A stretch of 39,001 nt of DNA from a virus: the IMG/VR virus record IMGVR_UViG_3300030060_003148, positions 1 to 39,001 of that record; one strand, written 5' to 3'. Every line of letters starts with the position of its first letter. The first letter of the stretch is position 1. Below, one piece after another: positions 34,352 to 39,001 of this stretch. The notes beneath the pieces are model-generated. The model made no database searches and was not told the DNA's origin. It saw only the letters and a program-made list of their open reading frames with translations. The position numbers and the translations under genes were made by a program.

Positions 34352-35400
34352 AAAAACTAATTATATTATTTTTAATGATTAGTACTGTTTGTACTGCTCA
34401 ATTAAAAGATTTTTTTAAATATTCTACATTTTATACTTCCATGACAATGGGTACTTCTTTTACTGAAAGAGAGGATTATACTGCTATAAATAAAGGATAT
34501 GAAAATGTAACACAAGTTAATCCTTATGATTATAATTTAACAATTGGGTTGAGAAAAATAGCTCGCATGGATTATGAGTATAAGGTAAAGACTTGGTACT
34601 ATGGAACTGAAGATGGAGTAAGTGACAACGTTACTATTGGTAATGCTGTTGGTTGGGAGTATCTACTTAACTATTCTTTTATACGTGAGCGTGGAGAAAA
34701 ATTTAATAATCAAAATATTTGGCTACGGTACTTAGGTAACAGTTGTGTCACTAAATTACAATACACAGATAATCAAAGAGTTAATTTAAGGTTTGGTTCG
34801 TTTGACACTAGACTTAGATTAACAAAAGGTAATTGGGATTTCACTATTGGTGCAGTAGCAAGAATACATCCAGTTTATGGTATAACACCTATAGATGATT
34901 TTTGGGTGCCAGGAGAAAATACATTTCAAGATTTAGCGGAAGACTTTGGTTACGCTGCAGAACCTTGGATACAGGGATTTTATATCGACCAGAATTGGTA
35001 CGATGTTAGTGGTGGAGATTCCGTACTTATCGCTACCTCAAACGACGAGTTTTTCCACCACTATTTTGGCGACGCGGTTGCTAGGTTTAATGAAAGAGAA
35101 TTAGAAAAGTTAGGATTACAAAGAGAACTTAGCGCTGTTGTGGGTTTGGCTTATTATAAGTATACACCCAAACTATGGTTACACGTGTGGGCTAACTGCC
35201 TACCGCTACATTATGGATTAGATGAATATTCATTTGAGTATGGAGAAAAAAAGTATGACAATATCGAGTGGGATGCTGGTATTGTATTTGGTTCAAGGAT
35301 TACTAAATCACTTGGCATGTTTATTGAAGGAACTCATATGAAATACTGGGATAAACCAGTGTATGAAGTGAAGTTTGGTTTTAACTATTTAATATTTTAA
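34348..35400 (+). CDS. Phage-encoded outer-membrane beta-barrel-like protein (350 residues)
   Basis: Begins MKKLIILFLMISTVCTAQ: a classical signal peptide with probable cleavage after Ala17, leaving an N-terminal Gln as is common in Flavobacteriia. The mature part has alternating hydrophobic/polar strands rich in Tyr and Trp (for example NLTIGLRKIARMDYEYKVKT, WEYLLNYSFIRE, NWDFTIGAVARIHPVYGI) with polar loops. It ends YEVKFGFNYLIF, that is aromatic at the last residue with alternating hydrophobics, the usual beta-signal for barrel assembly. It has 12 or more candidate strands. It would be placed in the host outer membrane or be part of the virion. Possible roles are superinfection exclusion, receptor masking or nutrient/ion passage. 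No known porin family is recognised. The start overlaps the upstream stop (ATGA). Confidence 0.66.
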   Translation: MKKLIILFLMISTVCTAQLKDFFKYSTFYTSMTMGTSFTEREDYTAINKGYENVTQVNPYDYNLTIGLRKIARMDYEYKVKTWYYGTEDGVSDNVTIGNAVGWEYLLNYSFIRERGEKFNNQNIWLRYLGNSCVTKLQYTDNQRVNLRFGSFDTRLRLTKGNWDFTIGAVARIHPVYGITPIDDFWVPGENTFQDLAEDFGYAAEPWIQGFYIDQNWYDVSGGDSVLIATSNDEFFHHYFGDAVARFNERELEKLGLQRELSAVVGLAYYKYTPKLWLHVWANCLPLHYGLDEYSFEYGEKKYDNIEWDAGIVFGSRITKSLGMFIEGTHMKYWDKPVYEVKFGFNYLIF

Positions 35401-35402
35401 TT

Positions 35403-36191
35403 ATGAAGAAATATATTATAATACTATTTGCGTTTATTGGCTCGTTAGCTAATGCGCAAGAATACGATTTTCAGCAGTTGTGTTTAGACTGTGCAGAACA
35501 AAATGGCTTTTACTGTGGAGATGATCCAGCAAACTGGACGCAGTACTCACCTAATGGTTGTGTGCCAAACGGATTAGACGATCTATTTTATTTAAACGAT
35601 GGTTGGGAAGATTGTGCTGATGGTAGCGATGAAGCAGAAGCTGTACCAACGGTAATAGGTGATTGTGGTCCTATAGGCCCACCACAAGGTTGTGATACAA
35701 TATATGTTGAAATACCTGTTATAGAGGTGGATACAATAGAAGTTCCATTTTTTATATACGAAACAGAGTTTATATTTGATACAATTGTTGAAACAGAATA
35801 TATTACAAACATTGTTATAGATACGTTTGAGATTGAGACTTTTGTTCCGGAATACATTTATATAACTGATACAGTTTTTGTTTACGAGGATGTATTAGAT
35901 ACATTATTCGTTGATGTTGTTGAATATATCGATGTTATAATTTATGATACAATAGTTGAGACACAAACTGAGTACGTAGAAATATTTGTAGTTGATACAG
36001 TTGTAGAATATATTGAAGTAATAAATACAGAGTACATAGACTGTGACTCTGGTTTACCTTGTAACTCAGGAATACAAGAGTTAATAGATAAATCGCTTCA
36101 AAATTCTGTAATATATAATATACAGGGGCAAGCAATATTAAAAAGAGAGGGGTTGTACATAGAAGGCGGGAAAATTAATTATAAAAAATAA
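35403..36191 (+). CDS. Secreted protein with LDLa-like motif, DT-repeats and Bacteroidota-type C-terminus
   Basis: A signal peptide MKKYIIILFAFIGSLANA (cleavage after residue 18 before Gln) is followed by a Cys-rich part (~28-95) with D70-C-A-D-G-S-D-E77 preceded by NGW, the calcium-box pattern of LDL-receptor class A modules (DCxDxSDE). The region ~98-215 is a repeat of strands spaced by about 15-21 residues around D-T-(I/V/F) (VDTIEVPFF, FDTIVETEYI, IDTFEIETFV, TDTVFVYEDV, LDTLFVDVV, YDTIVETQTEYV, VDTVVEYIEV), extremely acidic. The end (VIYNIQGQAILKREGLYIEG and GKINYKK) resembles the C-terminal domain of Bacteroidota secreted proteins ('YNxxGQ...GLYIxxGK'). It starts two bases after the barrel gene, so the two may work together at the cell surface. 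The function is unknown. Confidence 0.66.
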   Translation: MKKYIIILFAFIGSLANAQEYDFQQLCLDCAEQNGFYCGDDPANWTQYSPNGCVPNGLDDLFYLNDGWEDCADGSDEAEAVPTVIGDCGPIGPPQGCDTIYVEIPVIEVDTIEVPFFIYETEFIFDTIVETEYITNIVIDTFEIETFVPEYIYITDTVFVYEDVLDTLFVDVVEYIDVIIYDTIVETQTEYVEIFVVDTVVEYIEVINTEYIDCDSGLPCNSGIQELIDKSLQNSVIYNIQGQAILKREGLYIEGGKINYKK

Positions 36192-36196
36192 AACAT

Positions 36197-36214
36197 TATG
36201 GCTTTTAAAATGAA
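36197..36214 (+). repeat. MAFKM leader repeat, copy 2
   Basis: TATGGCTTTTAAAATGAA, identical to the copies at 33968, 37240 and 37871; here it encodes MAFKMK. Confidence 0.9.
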
Positions 36215-36491
36215 GGGCTTTTCAGCTTTTACTAAGACGACTGATGGCAAAAAGAAAAAAGAAACAAAAGAAGATAGATTAACTAAGTCTATGAAACTTC
36301 ACGAAGGAGAGGATAAAGATACATGGACACCTGAAGGTAAACAACCTATGAGTGAATTAATAGGTGATATTGAAGATAGAATAGAATTTTTAGGTGAAGA
36401 TGTTAATTCTGGAAGAAAAACACAAAAAGAAGTTAATCCTGCAATAAGAAGACTTAGAAAAAGATTAAACTATTTAAGACAAAATAGATAA
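36198..36491 (+). CDS. MAFKM-leader small charged protein (97 residues)
   Basis: Begins MAFKMKGFSAFTKTTDGKKK, then a Lys-rich linker and helices (EDRLTKSMKLHEGEDKDTWT, PEGKQPMSELIGDIEDRIEF, RRLRKRLNYLRQNR). The leader is shared with three other genes. The remainder differs from the 84-residue protein, although both are Lys-rich with a 'PLSDI/PMSEL' turn before a helix, so distant relatedness is possible. It begins six bases after the secreted-protein gene, and its stop overlaps the next start (TAATG at 36489-36493). The function is unknown; it could be a small assembly or DNA-binding protein. Confidence 0.66.
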   Translation: MAFKMKGFSAFTKTTDGKKKKETKEDRLTKSMKLHEGEDKDTWTPEGKQPMSELIGDIEDRIEFLGEDVNSGRKTQKEVNPAIRRLRKRLNYLRQNR

Positions 36492-36835
36492 TGGCTAAAG
36501 AATTATCAGAAGATAGCAAGTTTCAGATAAGTGTTAAAACTTTAATTGCTATAGTTGCCGCTGTTGCAACAGTTATATCAGCTTATTTTGGATTAATGGC
36601 AACTATTAACTCTAAGTTTTCAGAACTAGAGAGTAAAGTTGAGCAAGCATTGGAGTTACCAAAACCTGGAACAGGTATTTATACTATAGACATGGGTGAT
36701 CCAGCAGCTACCAATACGTGGCCACCAACTCGTATGGAATTTAATATGAAAGATCAAATGGCTCGTAATAAAATAGATGCGCTAGTAAAAGAAGTTGATG
36801 AGTTGAAAGACGAAATAAAACTACTAAGAAAATGA
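36491..36835 (+). CDS. Single-pass membrane coiled-coil protein, holin/spanin-like candidate
   Basis: A 114-residue protein with a short charged N-terminus, one hydrophobic segment at residues 18-39 (LIAIVAAVATVISAYFGLMA), a first short coiled coil (INSKFSELESKVEQALELP), a loop with PGTGIYTIDMGDPAAT, and a second coiled coil at the C-terminus (KIDALVKEVDELKDEIKLLR). One membrane anchor plus a periplasmic or cytoplasmic coiled coil fits a holin-like, inner-membrane spanin-like or receptor-lock protein, but no family match is clear. Its stop overlaps the next gene (ATGA, 36832-36835), which also encodes a membrane protein. It lies about 2.5 kb after the DUF5675 gene, so a lysis role is possible but unproven. 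Confidence 0.6.
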   Translation: MAKELSEDSKFQISVKTLIAIVAAVATVISAYFGLMATINSKFSELESKVEQALELPKPGTGIYTIDMGDPAATNTWPPTRMEFNMKDQMARNKIDALVKEVDELKDEIKLLRK

Positions 36836-37239
36836 AAAAAAGAATTGATATAACAACTTGGGCGTATGTTGCTACTATAGTGATAATATATTTTCTAGGT
36901 ACAGCAATGGGTTTAGCTCAAGAAACTATAACGGCTAGTAACTTTGATAGTAAAATAGCTAAAGATGTAGTTGCTGTTGAGTTTTGGGCTGAGTGGAATA
37001 AAGCTAATCAATTTAACGAATTGGTTAAATTAAAAGATACCAACGTTTACAGAGTTGATATAATGCACTGTTCAGATTTGCAAGCTGAGTATGATATAAC
37101 AGCAATACCAACTGTAGTTATTTTCGATAACGGTGTAGAAAAAGAAAGGTTTAACGCAAATATAATGTTTCAATTAGAAGCTGATAAAAAAGTAATACAA
37201 AATTCTATTGATACAATAATATTAAATAAATTTCAATAG
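36832..37239 (+). CDS. Membrane-anchored thioredoxin-fold protein lacking the CxxC site
   Basis: A 135-residue protein. Residues 1-29 contain a hydrophobic segment (AYVATIVIIYFLGTAMGLAQ) that may be a signal anchor or a signal peptide cleaved before Gln30. The mature part has thioredoxin landmarks: VVAVEFWAEW (residues ~46-55), then N56-K-A-N59 where active thioredoxins have C-G-P-C, the strand VYRVDIM, and the cis-proline loop TAIPTVVIFDNG with P93. Only one Cys is present (in MHCSDL). It therefore cannot do dithiol exchange at the normal site and may be a binding or chaperone-like subunit, or use the fold for a protein contact. It is translationally coupled to the coiled-coil membrane gene before it. 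The fold call is firm; the role is unknown. Confidence 0.72.
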   Translation: MKKRIDITTWAYVATIVIIYFLGTAMGLAQETITASNFDSKIAKDVVAVEFWAEWNKANQFNELVKLKDTNVYRVDIMHCSDLQAEYDITAIPTVVIFDNGVEKERFNANIMFQLEADKKVIQNSIDTIILNKFQ

Positions 37240-37257
37240 TATGGCTTTTAAAATGAA
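37240..37257 (+). repeat. MAFKM leader repeat, copy 3
   Basis: TATGGCTTTTAAAATGAA, identical to the copies at 33968, 36197 and 37871. Together with the preceding TAG it extends to a 21-base match with the copy at 37871. Confidence 0.9.
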
Positions 37258-37372
37258 CTATAAAAACCTAGAAGAGGTTGTTAAAGAATTAAAAGGCGCT
37301 GTTAAAGCGCATGCTAACCAAGCTAGGGTAGTAGAAAAGCATATTAAAGATATGAAAAATAAAAAGAAATAA
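37241..37372 (+). CDS. MAFKM-leader mini-protein (43 residues)
   Basis: ATG at 37241, TAA at 37370-37372. MAFKMNYKNLEEVVKELKGA continues as a single amphipathic helix with heptads (VKAHANQARVVEKHIKDMKN) and ends in KKK. It is the shortest carrier of the shared leader and is otherwise only a helix, which suggests the leader itself matters. It starts one base after the thioredoxin-like gene stop and is separated from the next ATG by one base, so it sits inside a contiguous mini-gene series. The function is unknown; the coding call rests on the leader repeat, gene packing and helical pattern. Confidence 0.68.
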   Translation: MAFKMNYKNLEEVVKELKGAVKAHANQARVVEKHIKDMKNKKK

Positions 37373-37373
37373 C

Positions 37374-37568
37374 ATGGCATATATACAACCAAATAATCCA
37401 ATACCTAAAACAGGTTGTGGTAGAAGAAGAATGGAAGAAATGAATAACCCTTTTATGAAAAAAGTTCCTAATTGTGTACCAAGAGGTAGTGGTAGCAAAA
37501 GATTAAGCAAACCATCTGGTGATCCATGTTGGGATAATTACGTACAAAGAGGAATGAAAGATAAATAA
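37374..37568 (+). CDS. Small Cys/Arg-rich protein with VPNCVP and DPCWxxYVQxGM motifs (64 residues)
   Basis: Begins MAYIQPNNPIPKTGCGRRRM. It contains MKKVPNCVPRGSGS (~24-37) and then GDPCWDNYVQRGMKDK to the end. I recall 'CW.GY.QVG.KKK.GK.VPNCVP' as a motif in the tails of several marine phage proteins; here the two halves occur in the opposite order. Three Cys could bind a metal. The start follows the previous stop by one base. The function is unknown. Confidence 0.62.
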   Translation: MAYIQPNNPIPKTGCGRRRMEEMNNPFMKKVPNCVPRGSGSKRLSKPSGDPCWDNYVQRGMKDK

Positions 37569-37570
37569 TT

Positions 37571-37870
37571 ATGGCGTACGATAATAGAGGAGTTAGTCCA
37601 TTAAAAATATCTGAAAAAGCTTACGAAAGACAAAATCGTAAGATGAGATCTAAACACAAGTCTGAAACTGGTAAAACGCTAGGATCAAGACAAACTAGTG
37701 GTACAGGTAAACGCAGAATATCATTTGCTTGTAGATTTGCTGGTATGAAAGGTGGTATGAAAGATAAAAATGGTAGTCCAAGTAAGTTGGCTATGGCTTT
37801 GAAAAAATGGGGGTTTGGTAGTAAAGAAGCTGCTAGAAACTTTTGTAGAAAACATAAAAACAAGAAGTAG
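37571..37870 (+). CDS. Small basic phage protein, SFACRFAGMKG-type (99 residues)
   Basis: Begins MAYDNRGVSPLKISEKAYER, followed by a basic helical region (QNRKMRSKHKSETGKTLGSR), then RRISFACRFAGMKGGMKDKN (~48-67) and LAMALKKWGFGSKEAARNFC with a Lys-rich end. A pattern 'RR.SFC.R..GM.G.MKD..G.P...ALALK.W' is known to me from small, unannotated proteins of marine myo- and podophages, possibly DUF6321, but I am not certain of the number. It has a high Lys/Arg charge and two Cys. Its C-terminal part reads like a helix-turn-helix-sized basic segment, so DNA or capsid-interior binding is possible. The preceding context is the usual 'aataattATGGC'. Confidence 0.66.
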   Translation: MAYDNRGVSPLKISEKAYERQNRKMRSKHKSETGKTLGSRQTSGTGKRRISFACRFAGMKGGMKDKNGSPSKLAMALKKWGFGSKEAARNFCRKHKNKK

Positions 37871-37888
37871 TATGGCTTTTAAAATGAA
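37871..37888 (+). repeat. MAFKM leader repeat, copy 4
   Basis: TATGGCTTTTAAAATGAA, identical to the copies at 33968, 36197 and 37240; encodes MAFKMN of the 160-residue protein. Confidence 0.9.
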
Positions 37889-38297
37889 TGGTTTTAATCC
37901 AGGCGAGGGAACAGGTATAAACATGGGTATGTTACCCGAAGTAAAGGTAACAGACAAATATCCTAGTAAAAAAGCTAAACGAAAAGGTGAAGAAAGAAAG
38001 TTAAAACAAAAGCTACATTCTAATCCAGTTGTAAAAAATGTTCACGGTACTACAGATAAAGCAGCTGATGTTATTAAAAAAATAGGTTCAACAGCTGTAC
38101 AGTTATATACTGGTAGCGCAATTTTAAGTGGTGGTAGAAAACTTATTAAAGCGAGAAAATTAGCTAAAAATAAATTTAATCTTTCTAAAATTAAAGAATC
38201 TGTTTTAGATAAACTTAAAAAATCTACTAAAGTTGTTGCACCAATTATTGCTGATGATGTGATAGTAGGAGTAAGCACAAAAAAGAAAGACGAATAG
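37872..38297 (+). CDS. MAFKM-leader basic protein (141 residues)
   Basis: I place the start at 37872, not at the in-frame ATG 57 bases upstream (37815). The leader MAFKMNGFNPGEGTGINMGM begins there in the same TATGGC context as its three sister genes, and the upstream ATG lies inside the preceding gene. The protein has a basic middle (KYPSKKAKRKGEERKLKQKL), a short hydrophobic stretch (STAVQLYTGSAILSGG) and a Lys-rich C-terminal half (LIKARKLAKNKFNLSKIKES), with PIIADDVIVGVSTKKKDE at the end. The amphipathic/hydrophobic segment might associate with membranes. No family is recognised. It is the largest of the four leader-sharing proteins and the penultimate gene of the plus-strand unit. Confidence 0.66.
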   Translation: MAFKMNGFNPGEGTGINMGMLPEVKVTDKYPSKKAKRKGEERKLKQKLHSNPVVKNVHGTTDKAADVIKKIGSTAVQLYTGSAILSGGRKLIKARKLAKNKFNLSKIKESVLDKLKKSTKVVAPIIADDVIVGVSTKKKDE

Positions 38298-38298
38298 T

Positions 38299-38382
38299 AT
38301 GTGTCCGTGTCCAATATGTACAACCGCCGCAATAGTCGGTTTAGTAATTTTTAAAATAGCAATAAAAAAAGGGAGTCGTTAA
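38299..38382 (+). CDS. Tiny Cys-rich membrane peptide (27 residues)
   Basis: ATG at 38299, one base after the previous stop; TAA at 38380-38382 lies in the loop of the terminator hairpin. The peptide MCPCPICTTAAIVG followed by LVIFKIAIKKGSR has three Cys in a CxCxxC arrangement, a hydrophobic stretch of ~13 residues and a basic end, so a membrane-anchored metal- or thiol-binding peptide is conceivable. A CPCxxC also occurs in the 60-residue protein at 30443. Expression is unproven; tight spacing and start context make it plausible. Confidence 0.45.
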   Translation: MCPCPICTTAAIVGLVIFKIAIKKGSR

Positions 38383-38391
38383 ACTCCCTTT
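38368..38391. terminator. Bidirectional terminator between convergent units
   Basis: A 9-bp stem AAAGGGAGT / ACTCCCTTT (38368-38376 with 38383-38391) closes the loop CGTTAA. On the plus strand it is followed by TTATTATTTTA. On the minus strand the stem runs directly into seven Ts. It lies between the last plus gene and the minus-strand Hc1-like gene, so it should stop transcription from both sides. Confidence 0.85.
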
Positions 38392-38397
38392 ATTATT

Positions 38398-38577
38398 TTA
38401 GCTATTTTTTATAGCTTGAATTTGTTTCCTCACGTTCTGAGCAGCCTCCTTAATTGTTTGCATACTCTTTCTAGCCCTAGTTCCGGCTGATTTATTTCCA
38501 CCCATAAACTTTTCTATTTCTTCGTGAGCACTATGCATTTCATCTTGCATAGCATCTAATAATTCTTCTAAATTCAT
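38398..38577 (-). CDS. Hc1-type histone-like protein (59 residues)
   Basis: ATG is the complement of 38575-38577, stop 38398-38400. The protein begins MNLEELLDAMQDEMHSAHEE and carries GNKSAGTRARKSMQ (~27-40) followed by a basic helix (TIKEAAQNVRKQIQAIKN). 'GNK.AGTRARK.L...K...qeiRK.iq..K' is the signature of the short Bacteroidota histone H1-like (Hc1) proteins, which are nucleoid-associated. This one has the full length of the family. It starts 16 bases after the ribonucleotide reductase stop on the same strand and is probably co-transcribed. A phage could use it to compact or shield its DNA or to interfere with host chromatin. Acquisition from a host is likely; the motif match is by memory but strong. 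Confidence 0.75.
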   Translation of the reverse strand: MNLEELLDAMQDEMHSAHEEIEKFMGGNKSAGTRARKSMQTIKEAAQNVRKQIQAIKNS

Positions 38578-38593
38578 ATTTTATTTTATTAAA

Positions 38594-39001
38594 TTAAACA
38601 ACTTCACATGATCCACCAGCGCAAGCTAACTCACCTGATAAATCTGTGTTATCTTCAGCTTCAATAACTTTCGTTAAATCTACATTAGATAATACTTTGG
38701 ACATTTTATTATATTTAGCTTCGTCAATGTCCTCAAACGGAGCTTGAGTATATGTACCACCATCATATGGTAATACAGATAGCCCATTGTAATATTCTCT
38801 ATTTTCCCACATCCATTCACCTGCTTTTTTCCACTCATTCTCTTTTAAAGATATAGTTGCTGACACGTTGTGTGTATTACTACCTCGTCTATGACCAGGT
38901 CGTATCCACTCTTGTGCAACACGCTTAACTCTCTCAAGAGTATCAAATGGTGATTCAGTTCTAAGTATTGAACCATCAGGTGCTTTTTGTGGTATGGAAA
39001 T
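38594..39001 (-). CDS. nrdJ: Adenosylcobalamin-dependent (class II) ribonucleotide reductase, C-terminal part
   Basis: The frame stays open from the stop at 38594-38596 to the window edge, so the N-terminal, larger part lies beyond base 39001; the Val codon GTG at 38864-38866 is internal. The last 135 residues read ISIPQKAPDGSILRTESPFD, then RVKRVAQEWIRPGHRRGSNT, HNVSATISLKENEWKKAGEW, MWENREYYNGLSVLPYDGGT, YTQAPFEDID and end LACAGGSCEVV. NTHNVSATIS, NGLSVLPYDGGTYTQAPFED and a C-terminal CxxxxC are hallmarks of monomeric class II ribonucleoside-triphosphate reductases; the C-terminal Cys pair re-reduces the active site. It supplies deoxynucleotides for phage DNA synthesis. It stands on the opposite strand to the morphogenesis genes, so another module begins here. 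Confidence 0.9.
   Translation of the reverse strand: MSIPQKAPDGSILRTESPFDTLERVKRVAQEWIRPGHRRGSNTHNVSATISLKENEWKKAGEWMWENREYYNGLSVLPYDGGTYTQAPFEDIDEAKYNKMSKVLSNVDLTKVIEAEDNTDLSGELACAGGSCEVV

Noticed and set aside
34348-34410. A lipoprotein signal in the barrel gene (Cys15)
   Set aside because: STVC is not a good lipobox; the Cys is inside the hydrophobic region and the A-Q cleavage site two residues later is more likely.
37815-37871. A 19-residue upstream extension of the last MAFKM gene
   Set aside because: It would overlap the preceding gene by 56 bases, while the internal ATG has the exact start repeat of three sister genes.
1-39001. tRNA genes, CRISPR arrays, insertion sequences or integrase/attachment sites
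   Set aside because: Gaps are too short for tRNAs except 5554-5620 and 6509-6622, which hold terminators and leaders; no spaced direct repeats, transposase or integrase motifs were seen.

Overview
The window is a densely packed, AT-rich (roughly one third GC by eye) stretch of a tailed bacteriophage genome. Nearly everything from base 1 to 38382 is read on the plus strand, with gaps of 0-115 bases. The last ~600 bases hold two minus-strand genes that converge on it. No host-type genes, insertion sequences, tRNAs or CRISPR arrays are visible. The sequence points to a Bacteroidota (probably marine flavobacterial) host. Most start codons sit in an A/T-only 'aattATGgc' context with no Shine-Dalgarno sequence. 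The exported proteins have signal peptides ending in Ala-Gln. One secreted protein has a C-terminus like Bacteroidota surface proteins, and the phage carries an Hc1-type histone-like gene typical of that phylum. There is no sheath, tail tube, tape measure or baseplate gene. The set of nozzle, adaptor and three internal virion proteins argues for a podovirus (short tail). The order is compatible with large Bacteroidota podophages, but I cannot assign a family from sequence alone.

Layout. 1-5.6 kb is the packaging and head module: terminase large subunit C-terminus, portal, scaffold-like acidic protein and major capsid protein, closed by a strong hairpin terminator. 5.6-6.6 kb is a single head-associated gene of unknown function with its own terminator. 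6.6-14.7 kb is the neck and tail module: a 54-residue protein, two connector/adaptor-like proteins and a 2101-residue nozzle-like protein. 14.7-17.6 kb holds three beta-rich proteins of unknown role, probably tail-associated. 17.6-30.4 kb is an internal-virion triad laid out like T7 gp14-gp15-gp16. It ends in a giant 3601-residue protein with an HExxH metalloprotease-like motif, a HAD-like phosphatase domain, hydrophobic segments, a charged Lys/Glu tract and two tandem C-terminal Cys/His clusters. 30.4-34 kb is the fibre block followed by a DUF5675-type protein, a candidate wall-active enzyme. 34-38.4 kb is an accessory cassette of small basic proteins and envelope proteins. The latter are an outer-membrane beta-barrel, a secreted protein with an LDL-receptor-A-like motif, a membrane coiled-coil protein and a thioredoxin-fold protein without its catalytic cysteines. 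A bidirectional terminator at about 38.37-38.39 kb separates this from the minus-strand nucleotide-metabolism side: the B12-dependent ribonucleotide reductase C-terminus and the Hc1-like gene.

The most unusual part is the 34-38.4 kb cassette. Four unrelated small genes begin with the same 18 bases, encoding the leader MAFKM(N/K). Next to them sit four consecutive genes for proteins that should reach the host envelope. My best candidate for an undescribed system is a late 'envelope remodelling plus tagged mini-protein' module; this is inference from layout and motifs only.
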